Below, one piece after another: positions 34,181 through 45,100 of a stretch of DNA of 64,000 nucleotides (positions are counted from its first letter, which is position 1; the number at the start of each line of letters is the position of its first letter). Both the position numbers and the translations under genes were made by a program. This DNA comes from Saussurea involucrata (Eukaryota; Streptophyta; Magnoliopsida; Asterales; Asteraceae), in assembly GCA_033807775.1 (NCBI GenBank), contig CM066320.1, positions 182,267,784 to 182,331,783 on the forward strand, given 5' to 3'. Under the pieces are notes generated by a model, which made no database searches, was not told the origin of the DNA, and saw nothing but the letters and a program-made list of their open reading frames with translations.

Positions 34181-35389
34181 ATGGCTCATCAAAATGCTTG
34201 GTTTTCTAAATCTCTTCTTATTGATTTCGAAAATTTTGATCTTTGGGCAAATTCTTTTGAACGTTGTGTTCGTGGGATAAATCAAAAAATTTGGGATATT
34301 ATTATTAAAGGAAATTTCAAACCCACAAAATTTCAAAACAACAAAGTTGTTGAAAAACCTAGCTCGGAATGGTCCGACGAAGATGAGGCTAATTATTGTT
34401 TAAATTATGAAGCCAAAAATTTTCTCTTTTCGGTTCTTACTAACGATGATATTGAGCGTGTTTATCTCTTTGAAACTGCTCGTGATATTTGGGAGAACTT
34501 GAACGTCACCTATGGTGGAAACTCAAAAGAAAAGAGAGACGAAACCCGAGATCAAAGAAATGAAGAAACGTGTCTCATCGTCGACTGCGAGAAAGAGGTA
34601 TGTACTTCATACTCAAGTTATTCTAGTTGTAGTGATAACGATGATGATATTAATATGTCAAATGTCTCTTTTCAAAAATTGATTGTTCTCGTAAATAGTT
34701 ATAAAAATGAGAATGCTAAATTAAAAGAAGAATTATTATTATGTCAAAATGAGTTGAATAATTGTAAACAAACCATTGCATGTGATAATAAAATCAAAAA
34801 TGAGTTAAATGATAAAGTTATCACTTTAAAAAAGAAAGCATGCGAAAATATTGTTTGCAAATCTTGCATTGTCTTAAATGATAAAATTGCATGTTTAGAG
34901 AAAAGAACATGTGAAAATATTTTATGTACAAAATGCGATATACTTGAAAATGATAATGCATGTTTAAAAGCTAAATGCGATTTATATGAAAAAGATAATC
35001 TGTTAGCTAATGCATTTCAAAATAGCAATGATAAAGTGCTTAAAATGCTAAATATGCCTAATCGTATAAATTGTCGTAAAGGCATTGGTTCCGATACATG
35101 TGTTGATAAATGTTCTTGTATACCCATCAAAAGATTTTATGAATCTCCTAAAGTTGATACGAGAAAACCTCCGTATGTATCCAAAATGAATAATGTGAAT
35201 TATATGCCGAGGAAACCGTATGCTTGCATGTATAATAGCAAATTTTCTAGACCAAAGAATAATGTAAATTTGCATGCTTCATTTTACGTCTATGATAAAT
35301 ACGATCGTAAAATAAAAATGGTTAGAAAATGGATTCCGAAAGGAATGTTTAATGTTGACAATCCCGGTGGAATGCGTTTATGGTTTTAA
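34181..35389 (+). CDS. Internally deleted Sirevirus Gag
   Basis: 402 residues from the ATG at 34181 (MAHQNAWFSKS). The frame is open further upstream into the LTR, but the first good Met lies 50 bases past the primer site. Residues 1-130 look like the copia Gag N-terminus (FENFDLWANSFERCV, ANYCLNYEAKNFLFSVL, ARDIWENLNVTYGG). The sequence then jumps to an acidic Ser/Asp linker, an Asn/Cys-rich coiled coil, and the terminal signature MVRKWIPKG. The rest of the Gag fold and the CCHC knuckle are absent, so RNA binding should be compromised. An acceptor-like tract ends at 35454, 65 bases past the stop. It may assemble with helper Gag; that is inferred. Confidence 0.8.
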   Translation: MAHQNAWFSKSLLIDFENFDLWANSFERCVRGINQKIWDIIIKGNFKPTKFQNNKVVEKPSSEWSDEDEANYCLNYEAKNFLFSVLTNDDIERVYLFETARDIWENLNVTYGGNSKEKRDETRDQRNEETCLIVDCEKEVCTSYSSYSSCSDNDDDINMSNVSFQKLIVLVNSYKNENAKLKEELLLCQNELNNCKQTIACDNKIKNELNDKVITLKKKACENIVCKSCIVLNDKIACLEKRTCENILCTKCDILENDNACLKAKCDLYEKDNLLANAFQNSNDKVLKMLNMPNRINCRKGIGSDTCVDKCSCIPIKRFYESPKVDTRKPPYVSKMNNVNYMPRKPYACMYNSKFSRPKNNVNLHASFYVYDKYDRKIKMVRKWIPKGMFNVDNPGGMRLWF

Positions 35390-35530
35390 ACCATTTTTAT
35401 GATTTTGTATGTTTGTCGTGTTTGTTTTATGTCGACAACATATTTTTTTTGCAGTTTATGTTTTATACTAACTGTTAAAAGGACCCATAAGAAAAGGGTA
35501 CCACGAAATATTTTCTTTGCCTTTTGTAGG

Positions 35531-35922
35531 TGTTTCCTGACGAGGATATAATACGTGTTACCTGCCGAGGTTATAATACGTGGTTACCTGCCGAGGTTAT
35601 AATACGTGTTACCTGCCGAGGTTATAATACGTGGTTACCTGCCGAGGTTATAATACGTGGTTACCTGCCGAGGTTATAATACGTGGTTACCTGCCGAGGT
35701 TATAATACGTGGTTACCTGCCGAGGTTATAATACGTGTTACCTGCCGAGGTTATAATACGTGGTTACCTGCCGAGGTTATAATACGTGGTTACCTGCCGA
35801 GGTTATAATACGTGGTTACCTGCCGAGGTTATAATACGTGGTTACCTGCCGAGGTTATAATACGTGGTTACCTGCCGAGGTTATAATACGTGGTTACCTG
35901 ACGAGGTCATAATACGTGGTGA
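35531..35922 (+). repeat. Tandem array, 15 units of 25-26 bp
   Basis: Unit GTTACCTGCCGAGGTTATAA plus TACGTG. The 25- and 26-bp versions differ by one G at the junction. The thirteen inner units are nearly identical; the first and last share GACGAGG and carry other changes, as if the array grew from the middle. It lies in the 3' non-coding region of gag-only element 2. Confidence 0.95.
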
Positions 35923-36081
35923 TTTTTTTTTATCACATAAAATTAACCGAATATTGAAGCCTTAAGATCCTTTTTGGTGCAAGTGTTTCGTATTGGTTTG
36001 TATATCTTTGTCTCTATTGCTTTTTGCATTTTATTTTATCCCTCAAATTTTATAAAATCAAATTGATATCGTTATTAATTT

Positions 36082-36274
36082 GAGGGGGAGCGTTTTATTA
36101 TATTTACCCATGAGTTTATGCTACCTCAATTATATGCATATTTTGAGGGGGAGCATCTCTCGAGGGGAAGCATACCGTCTTTCTTGACCCTTTTTTGTTT
36201 CGACAAACGGGGGAGAGAAACCGCATATGCTCTTGTTTAGCGGTTGTGTTTGTCATCATCAAAAAGGGGGAGAT
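36082..36274 (+). promoter_or_regulatory. Series of polypurine tracts before the 3' LTR
   Basis: GAGGGGGAGC (about 36082), GAGGGGGAGC (about 36145), GAGGGGAAGC (about 36171), ACGGGGGAGAG (about 36207) and the primary AAAAAGGGGGAGAT ending at 36274 beside the 3' LTR. Such multiple tracts mark Sireviruses. Confidence 0.8.
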
Positions 36275-37474
36275 TGTTGGTGCAAGTGTACCACATCTCT
36301 ATATATTTATATATATTTATTTTGATGATTACAAACACACCGCATTATTATTTATCTAACAATTTAATCCAAGTGTGCAGTTGTTGAAGAACACGAAGAT
36401 TTAATCTGAAGGGTTCAAGACGGAAGTGTTTACGTCGTCATTATTGTTTATAACTAATAATGATAAACACCCTAAAATAATATACCACTTGGATATTTCT
36501 AAAAACCCAACAATTAATTTTAATAAGGTTTTAAGAAGATCTAGCAAGATTTGGTTGCTGTCCTGGAAGGTTCTTTTCTGACGCCGGTATACCGTGGGGA
36601 ATACCCGGTATACCGCGGGTACACCAGGCCGGTATACCGCGGCTGTTCAGCCGGTATACCGCGGCAGTCCGTGTGCAATTCCTATTGGTTGAAGTTGCTT
36701 TTTCCTGACGGCGGTATACCGCGAGTCCCAGCCGGTATACCGCGGGTACATTTTCCTGTCAACTTTGCATGTAGCCGTTGGTGTGTCAGTCACTTTTACT
36801 GACGGCGGTATACCGCGTGCATTTGGCGGTATACCGCGGATGCACAATGCCGTTGGAGATGCTGATATATAAAGAAGCTGTTGGTGATGAAGATTAGAAG
36901 ACCTCAAAACAGTAACAAGCAACAACAAGCAGCAACCTCTCAGCTCTCTCATCTATTTATATATATATATTTTATAAAATTTTTTTTATAAAATATCCAA
37001 GTGTGAGATATTATACAAGAGTGATTACCCATTGTGAGTTATACTCCTCTTGTAAGTATTTGAATAACGGGTGTGTGATCCTGTACATCTCAATAAGCTG
37101 AGGCTTAGAGAACCGTTTACTTTGCTCTGTATTTGGTTTGTATTCTACCGTAAAGAATACATTTATTGGATCGTGTCGGGAAGTGTCTCGGCTGCTGGTT
37201 TATCACAGTTGGTGGTAAATCAGTAAATCTCTGTGTCAAGTATCTCTATCCCTTATCTCTTTATTTATTCCGCTGTGCTTTATTATATTTATTTATATAA
37301 ACTGCTTTGCATTTATATTTATTTATATAATCTCTGTGCATTTTAATTATATCTGTTTATATAATTGTTGTGTATTTACTATTTGTATACTCTGATTTAT
37401 TTATACTGTTTCTGTACTGTATTTATTTATAAAAGAATTTTTGAAAGTAAAAGATTTTAAATACAACCTTACCC
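36275..37474 (+). repeat. 3' LTR of gag-only element 2, 20 bases short
   Basis: Matches 32899-34098 with one visible mismatch (CAAGTATC versus CAGGTATC) and stops after three of the nine Cs. The TAGGTTGTCTAACA end is missing and the sequence joins the duplicated target at 37475. Confidence 0.92.
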
Positions 37475-37580
37475 GTGTCAAAGAGAGAGAGATAGAACCG
37501 AGAAAGATCAAGGAAGAAAAGAATAAGGAAATCAGATTATTTCATTTGGGAAGCTAGAATCAAATAAAGGTAAACATCTC
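37475..37580 (+). repeat. 106-bp target duplication, right copy
   Basis: Exact repeat of 32793-32898, then continuing as ordinary gypsy LTR (ATTAATCCTTC). Confidence 0.9.
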
Positions 37581-39470
37581 ATTAATCCTTCATCTTTTTA
37601 GTTAAAAGTTTTCCATGGTTTAGAAAATGGGTTTTGGTGATTTTTGGATGATTATGAGAATCTGAGTTTATAGATATGTTATGTTAGGGGTATTAAACAT
37701 ATCTGCATATTTACAGAACCAAACATAGCTTAAAAGTATAAAATATGGGTTTTAGATAATTTCAGTGGGTTGAGACATTCAAGCATGTCGCAACAGTGCG
37801 TTGCGACATTCATGAATGTCGCAGCCTTAAGAACGCCAAGGAAGTGAAGTCGCAATAGAAGGTTGCGACTTGGTGGTGAAGTCGCAATAAAAGGTTGCGA
37901 CTTGGTGTTGAAGTCGCAATAGAAGGTTGCGACTTGGTGTTGAAGTCGCAATAGAAGGTTGCGACTTGGGGTTGAAATCGCAATAGAAGGTTGCGACATG
38001 GTGACCATGTCGCAGTAGTTGATTGCGACTTACACTGTGCATTGCGACAAGAGATTTTAATATTAGTTGGTTGCGACTTAAGACGGAAATTTTTAGATGA
38101 TAAGGATTCTTAGTTTTAGAGAGTTCTGTTCTGTAATTTAATATCAGTATATTTGTATATTGGATATTACAGTAAACTATGGTGGTGAAGACAGAAGTTC
38201 CCACATCTTTAAAAGAAATAAAAGAAGTGTGATTTCATATCAGGTGAGTTTATTCAACTATCTTTAAAATTCAGCAATTAATATTGAAATAGATATGTAT
38301 TATGTATGTCTGAGCATGTTAATAAAGGACTCATCTTAATCAATAATGAGTCCAAATAGATGGCTAAAAGTTATGATATGTTGATCCCCGTGCTAAATGG
38401 CAATGAGGGGATAGTTAAGAAGTCGAAGTGTCAAAACTATTAATATTCTTTATAAATGTATATATATAGAATATGTTTTGGAGATGAATATATTGTATGT
38501 TATGCCCATATAATAGTAAGGGTAATAATACTTATGTATTGAGTGGCGATTGCTAGAAATAGGCATCCGGTCATAGTAGGGCACCTGGGTACGGTCTAAT
38601 GGGAACCGAAATACTTGCCATTTGACCAAGGGATGTAATTTCTAGTGAACGAGTGTATCTTGAATCATCGTGAGGGCCCCGGTTGTGTATCGCGATATAT
38701 TAATCCCATTGGGGTCAGTGATTCTGAGATGGTGAGGACGTGAAATGTGGAATAGGCAGATTTTGATTTGTAATTCCCATTTCGAATGGAAGATCGGAGA
38801 TTTCCATTTTATAGGGAAGATCGGAGATTTCCCGTTGTGAAAGGAAGATTAGAGATAGGCATAAAGTAAATTGTAATCTCTACTTCCGGATTAAGAAATA
38901 GGCAGGTTTTGACTTGTAATTTCTTAGATAAGAGTAATAACTTTGAATCTGGGATGATTTATAGTAAACTCTTGAAAGTGATATTATGGCTAGACGAATT
39001 AGTCATAAGTATGGGAGTGGGGTAGATTCCCAGTATTGAAAGGAGTTGTTGTACGGTAAGATGGGCGAGAACAGGTTGTTTTATCTGTTGAGATTTTAAT
39101 TGTTTAACTTTAATTTGATTTGAATATTCTCACTAGGCGAAAGCCTAATGTTTCAAGTTGAATTTTCTTACCAGGTACAAGCTCCGGGAAGTAAGCGGGA
39201 AAGTGTGATGAGGATCTTTTGGAAAGACTTAAACTTAGAGATAACGGAGGATCTAGCTGTTCTTTTGATGCTTTTGGGACAAAGGATTAGATAACTTAAT
39301 TAATCTGATTATGATGTATGATTAGATTAATAGGTTATTTGAATTAGATGCATTGTATATAAAACCTTTACATTTGATCCTCAGGTTATAGAAGTTTGAA
39401 GTTTTACGATCATAACTTGTGGCAAATTTTAAGGTTTAAATTGGCCCTGTTTTTAGGGTGTTACAGTATC

Positions 39471-39802
39471 AAAGTGTAAAGAGATTCATGCGGAACATTC
39501 TGAAGTTCTCTTATCTGACAGACTTTCAGATGGGTCTGGAAGCACGCCAAGGCCGAGTAAACCTAAGAGCACCGAACCGACGTCTGTCAGATATTCAAAG
39601 TGTCCCAGCCTACACTGTATTGAAGAAACCGGATCTTGGAGTTGTTTACTTCGATAGGGACTCGAAGAAGAGATTTATGAGAGTTCTTGAAGTCAAAAAC
39701 TTCAGTGACGGAACCTTCAAGATTATTGAGGTTCACCTTGAAAGTAGAATGCGTCTGGATGCAAGCGGGGAGGTGAAGCTGAAAGATACGGGAAAGAGAT
39801 GA
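39471..39802 (+). pseudogene. Post-pol ORF of the copia element, part 2
   Basis: Continues the frame left at 19387 once the gypsy and one copy of its target duplication are set aside. It carries a KRFMRVLEVKNFSDGTFK motif and ends with a stop at 39800-39802, about 145 bases before the 3' LTR. I associate the LMR..EL.KFSDGT-type motif with tails of Asteraceae retroelement proteins. The function is unknown. Confidence 0.65.
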
Positions 39803-39947
39803 TCAAGCAAGTACTGGATGCTATAACATACAGAAAGGAGTACCGGAATGCACTAAGGAGGTTTGATCATCTTCGGGATTCGGAAGAAGTACGTGACTCC
39901 GGTAGACGCTTAAACTCTTTGCCTCTACATTGTACAAAGGGGGAGAA

Positions 39948-40197
39948 TGTTAGTGCCTAATATTCTAAGTTGTACTATGTAGAGGGACCTTTATTGTAAT
40001 TGTTAAGTTACATACTATATAATGTGTACTTAGCCTAGATTTCTAAATTAGGTCATCCAATTCCATATTCACACAAGTACACACACATAGTATTCTCTCT
40101 ACATTCATCTTTGTACTTTGTGATTGATCTTCATTTGATATATATCGGTGGCCATCTGATTGTTATACATGGATTGATTACTTGTTCTGGGATCACA
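39948..40197 (+). repeat. 3' LTR of the outer copia element
   Basis: 250 bp, preceded by the purine tract AAAGGGGGAGAA and followed by the CATTC duplication. Confidence 0.93.
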
Positions 40198-40202
40198 CAT
40201 TC

Positions 40203-41236
40203 ACGATTGCATCACTTGTAAGATGTAATAACGAAAATTTTGTCTTTTTGGTTACTTAGTTGTTTGGAATCTGACGTGGTTACTTTGGAATGCTATATGA
40301 ATGGAATTTTCAAGAAAATAATCATATGGTAATTTGTGTTTTAGTTTTGATCATTTATGATCTTGTTTGGATGAGCAGATATGATTTAAGTTACCAACTT
40401 AATAGAAACATTATGTCCAAGATAGTTAGAACAAAATCACATATAACTTTGGTGTTACGTATTATAGTTAAAAAAACCTGTTTAATTCATTTGTAATCTA
40501 ATGATATGTGAGTTAGGCATGCAAACTAGTAACACATTTTATCAAAACCATTTATCATAAAATCACATATGATTTTGTGAAAGATATCAAATATAAGGAT
40601 TTTTGTCCAACTATTGTAAAGTAAAATCACATGTGATTTAGTGATGCATACTACACTTAAACAATATGTCCAATTTTTTACAATATAATCATATGTGATT
40701 TTGGGTTGCATATTATAACTAAACACTTTGTCCAACTTATTTATCTATGATTTTATGTTGCATATTTGGGATGTGCTTGAAGAAACAAACAGATGAATTG
40801 CCTAGATGAATTACATAAATCGAATAACCGTATTTGCTTGAATAAAGGAAAAGAATACATACGATTTTGATTTAAATGAGATATTGTGATCCCTGATTTT
40901 TAGGGAAGTCAATACTATTATAAATTAATCCATAGCATGATATCAGATATGACCTTAATACCATTTAATCTAATTTTGGAAACTATTATTTTCAGAATTA
41001 TTTTTAAAAAATGATTGGCTGAGAGGCGTCCCTTTATTCTTTTAAATAACGTTCATTCTCATTTGAATCCACCTTTATACATGATATATACATATAACAC
41101 ACACACACACACACACACACGTATATAGGCCCATTAAAATGCAAACCAATCAAATGTTACAAACCAATCTCAATCGTTCATCTAGTCTAACAAATATTTG
41201 GTTTCATAAATACATCAATTGTTTCCAAGGGGTTAA
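40203..41236. other. AT-rich DNA with ATCACATGTGAT palindromes and a MITE end
   Basis: No gene recognised. AAATCACATATGATTT-type palindromes recur at about 40430-40760. The segment 40985-41073 matches the right end of the TA-flanked MITE at 62352-62592 (ATGATTGG ... CCTTTATTCTTTTAAATA), so it is probably a truncated copy. A (CA)n tract lies at about 41098-41120. Confidence 0.5.
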
Positions 41237-41237
41237 G

Positions 41238-41571
41238 TCAAATGAGAACCACAAATACGTTATAAACTGTGAGGACCGATATAAAAAATATTTTTTACAT
41301 GATATTTTTTCATCAAATGCTAATATATGTGTTTCATAATATGATAGTTTCACATGGATTTGTTTCACCATGTGAATATTTTTTACGAGTATTTTTCATT
41401 TTACTAGGTGAAACAAAATTCGTTTTTCACATGTAATCTTTTCACAAGGTGAGCACGAACATATGTGTAACAATATCTTAAATCATAGATTTTGATGAAA
41501 AAAAATCATGAAACACATATATTTTATATTGGTTCTCACGGATTTGTAACATATTTGTGGTTCTCATTTGA
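41238..41571. mobile_element. MITE-like element with 50-bp terminal inverted repeats
   Basis: The left end TCAAATGAGAACCACAAATA and the inverse of the right end match over roughly 50 bp with a few changes. The interior is AT-rich with no ORF. The target duplication is unclear and the superfamily is unknown. Confidence 0.6.
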
Positions 41572-41869
41572 TTATCGTTCTTGTTTCCTAATATAAAGTA
41601 TTAATCATAATTAACTCTAATGTTTTCCTTAAATATTCAAATCATAATAACTGACCATTCATCATTTCTATAGATATCTAAATTGATTGGTTTATATGGT
41701 TTGCATTTAGTTTGTCCTCTCTCTATATATACATGCATACATATAGAGATATCCACATATACATATACATATACACATACACATATATATGAACCAAATT
41801 AGACAAATAGTACTCATAAAACCTTATACGGGTACCAAAAACAAGAAAAAAAATAAAATAATGGGTCGT

Positions 41870-42115
41870 CGGTGATCCGTCGTAAACACCGACGGATCCC
41901 CGACGGATTGGGTCATCCGTCGGTGATTTGGGACGGACCACCCATGGCCACACGAATTAAAAAAAAATAAACAAAATTTCGACAAAAAATAATTTAGAAA
42001 AATGTGAAAATAAAATAAAAATATCACCATGTGTAATCCGTCGAAAGTGTATATTTTCACCGATGGATTTTATGTTCGTGATAAACTCCAGACGGTTTTT
42101 ATCCGTCGGTAATGG
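41870..42115. repeat. CCGTCGGTGA repeat patch (possible CACTA subterminal region)
   Basis: CCGTCGGTGA and its inverse occur several times (GTCGTCGGTGATCCGTCG, ACCGACGGATC, CATCCGTCGGTGATT, TTTATCCGTCGGTAA). Dense short direct and inverted repeats like this are typical of CACTA subterminal regions, but I find no CACTA terminus here. Confidence 0.4.
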
Positions 42116-42153
42116 TGGTTGGTAAAGCTCATTTGTCTGCTACTTATTAATTT

Positions 42154-45100
42154 GAGTAAACTTCAATTTTGGTCCTTGAGGTATGTTGATTTCTTTGAAA
42201 CAGGGACCTATGGTTTCATAACTAGACTTTTCGTCCTCAGGGTTTTGATTTTGTTTTGAAACAGGACCTGGTCACTAACTCCGTTAAAAACCTCTGTTAG
42301 AGTCAGGGGTATTTTCGTCCTTTCATCGTTTTGTCCCATTTTTGCACTTTTTATTTTTTGTTTTTGTTTTTGTTTAAAATGGTTGAAGTATAGGGACCTG
42401 TTATGTATTTACATTATTATATATATATATATATATACACACACATACAAACCCACACCCTCTCCTCTATTTTTTGCTGGCACCACTACCCCACCATCTA
42501 TTTTTTTCCGGCACCGACCACAAATCTCAAACCCACACCCTCTCCCTCTTGCCTCCATCTCCGATAAACAAAGCATGATTCCCACCCTGATTTGCTTCCA
42601 TCATCACCATACAAATTTTGTTGCCTCCCCCTCTTGATCTCAAATGTGAAACCAAGGTTTCTTCTCTTCCCTGTGCAGAGTCATCTTCATCTTCCTTCCT
42701 TCCTGGTTTGTTGAAAAGGATTATGTGGATGAAAAAGGGGGAAACGTCCAAATACGTTTTTGGTTTTGAATTTACATATATTGAAGGGGCTTAAGTAAGT
42801 TTACCGTTGACGTTAAAAGGATGAGTAAAAGGATGATTTCCACCGTGATTTGCTTCCATCATCACTTGCTTTTAATCATGATCGAAAACTAAAAGGATCT
42901 CGACCACAGGTCTCGTGTAACACCCTAAAAACAAACTGGGTAATTTAAACCTGCGGGATTTCGGAAAATATATGGCTATCATAGACAAATCACCCAATAA
43001 ATGGGGAAATAAAGTATGGCGTTTACAAAGTATAGAAATGAGCAAATCACGGTCCAACAACCTAATAATCTAAACCAACAAGACTTAGATTAGGTCCGGG
43101 TGTTGTCTAATTGCTACCAAAATCCACAATGAAACTCTATCATGTACGCCTCTATGTACTTCCAAAAATGCTATCTCCATCTCGTCTCTTCACTCAAGCC
43201 CGAGGAGCCCCACCGCTTGAAAGCCCTAAATACACATCCAAGAGAAGAAGTGTTAGTCTAGCACAAGGAGAGTAGGAACCTAACAATTTATAATAATAAG
43301 AATAAATTGAGGTACAATAGAAACATAATGGACCCCATGGTGGAAGTCATTTGATATCCAATGCTTCAACTGTTGATGGAAACTTGATAAGTAGAAGTAA
43401 TTGCACAAGACAAGGTAATCATTTAACCGTTAGCAGCAATAATCATATATCCACAATACGTTGGAAACAAGCGCAACCCCGAGGAGTCTATAACTTGTGA
43501 GCCCCCAATTTCAACCACTCCAGGTCTATACATTGGGTCACTCTAAATCCACAAACAAGCACTTTGGAATTACACTTTACTGCCCATGAGACGATGCCCG
43601 ACCATATAGGCCCACATCTTACTTATCATGGATCCCGATGCCTATTCCGTGCTACGACTCTAGTGCCTATGGATCAATTACACTCAAATAATATACTCAT
43701 GACTCCCAAGCAAGCCAATAACATTAATACCACATGAATAAACTCACAATTACGAATGTTAATAAACACATATCCAACATGAAATGCATTCATAAAGAAG
43801 AAATATGAGGTATTAAAAACCATGAATCCTAAAGTTGATAATCCACCCCTTTTCCAACATTAGAACTCCTTTCCATAATATTTACATCAAAATCCCAATA
43901 TTTATCAAAACCCTAATTTTGACCTAAAAATGGTCAAAACGTTTTATGAAGTGAAATTGCGAATCCAAGACATTAATCTTAGGTAAAACAAGAGTTATCA
44001 TGTATTTCACCTTTACAACCCATTTAGTTCAACACTACCTTAAGATTTCTCAAAACCCCTTTTTAGGTCCAAAGGTGAAAATCATAAAATAGTGAACAAG
44101 AAGATGCAAGCAAGTTAAAATCATAGTTATAATGAATAATTAATTGCAAGATGAAAGGAAACTCACCTTAGTGGGTTATTAGACAAAACCCTAAAATGAG
44201 AATGGAAGAATCTCTTGAAATAGAGCAACCCTTGAAGACTAGCACCACTTAATGACCTAGAAATGTCCATTAATGCACATTAAAGATGTAACTTGTATTT
44301 ATGGTGGAAGGAAGTAGGTGGAGTGAACTTACCAAATGGAGGGGAGAAAAACGAGTCTTGCAAACTCTAGAAATGAGATGAATTATCTAAAACCCGGTTG
44401 CACCAAGTTTTTATACCCCCAGGCGCGCCGTGCGATAGTGACACGCGATAGTGACACTGGTCACTATTGTTGGGCATACTCGCCCGCTACCCAAGACCCC
44501 GCGGTACATTCCGCACGAGTGTGACACATACGATTGTGCCATGGCACTCTCGCCGGGCACTATCGCCCAGATGGTACCGAGCCCCAACTGGCTCCTCTTT
44601 CAGTCCTTAATCTAATTCCAATTAAGCCAATAATCAACATAGATCGACAATAACACAACAACATGCCAAAATGACTAGAGATATATTATTATTCAAATTT
44701 TCGAGGTGTTACATCTCGAACCCATGGCACCGGCGTTTTTTCTTGATTTTTACCCTCTCTCTCTCTCTTTCCAGCTTTGTTTTCATGGTTGAGAAACCAT
44801 TGCTTCAGATTTATATTGATGTTCTTGAGATTTGTCTTATGTTTAAATTTGTATTCTGTGTGTGTGGACGATTTAGGTTTGTACAAATCTTGGTTTGATT
44901 TGGACAATTTCTAGTGACATTTTCCGGTGAGGTTGGCGAAGAACACATATGTGGGTCTTTTTATGGTTAATTATATAACAGGTCCGTATAGTTTGATGGT
45001 TTTTGTAAAAGTAAGGAAAAACAAAACAAACTACAAAATGAGAGACATAGTGGTGAAAGGACGAAAATACCCTTGACTTTAACGGAGGTTTTTAACGGAG

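Larger units (their letters stand above)
32899..37474 (+). mobile_element. Gag-only Sirevirus-type element 2 (non-autonomous, very young)
   Basis: 5' LTR 32899-34118 (TGTTGG...CTAACA), primer site TGGTATCAGAGC at 34121-34132, a Gag-derived ORF, a 15-unit tandem array, several purine tracts, and a 3' LTR 36275-37474 that lacks the last 20 bases. I see one mismatch between the LTRs over about 1200 bp, so the insertion is the youngest in the stack. There is no pol. Confidence 0.92.
19388..39465 (+). mobile_element. Ty3/gypsy chromovirus-like retrotransposon nested in the copia
   Basis: LTRs start TGTAACATCTCG and end GGGTGTTACA, flanked by GTATC (19383-19387, 39466-39470). An initiator-Met primer site (TGGTATCAGAGC) follows the 5' LTR and a purine tract precedes the 3' LTR. 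Long LTRs and a Pol C-terminus resembling the chromodomain-like tail of Tekay/Del elements (WKHHRGANVT ... RYPHLF) suggest that clade. The copy is disrupted by gag-only elements in its leader and its 3' LTR and by one stop codon in gag-pol. Confidence 0.93.
32456..39465 (+). repeat. 3' LTR of the gypsy, interrupted by gag-only element 2
   Basis: LTR sequence runs 32456-32898, is interrupted, and resumes at 37475 with a 106-bp repeat of the part just left of the insertion, ending at 39465. The 32-bp hairpin array here (about 37845-37999) has five units against four in the 5' LTR. Confidence 0.92.
6605..40197 (+). mobile_element. Sirevirus-like Ty1/copia retrotransposon carrying nested insertions
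   Basis: The 250-bp LTRs (6605-6854, 39948-40197) are flanked by an exact 5-bp duplication CATTC (6600-6604, 40198-40202). A primer site follows the 5' LTR and a purine tract (AAAGGGGGAGAA) precedes the 3' LTR. Order is leader, gag, pro-int-RT-RNaseH, several purine tracts, and a long post-pol ORF. The copia order (integrase before RT), a large coiled-coil Gag ending in WVPK, repeated purine tracts and a third ORF point to the Sirevirus lineage, although 250-bp LTRs are short for it. I see three LTR mismatches by eye. A 20-kb gypsy block interrupts the post-pol ORF, so the copia element proper is about 13.5 kb. Confidence 0.9.

Noticed and set aside
35531..35922. Evenly spaced repeats resembling a CRISPR array
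   Set aside because: Units are directly adjacent with no unique spacers, and the context is a plant retrotransposon.
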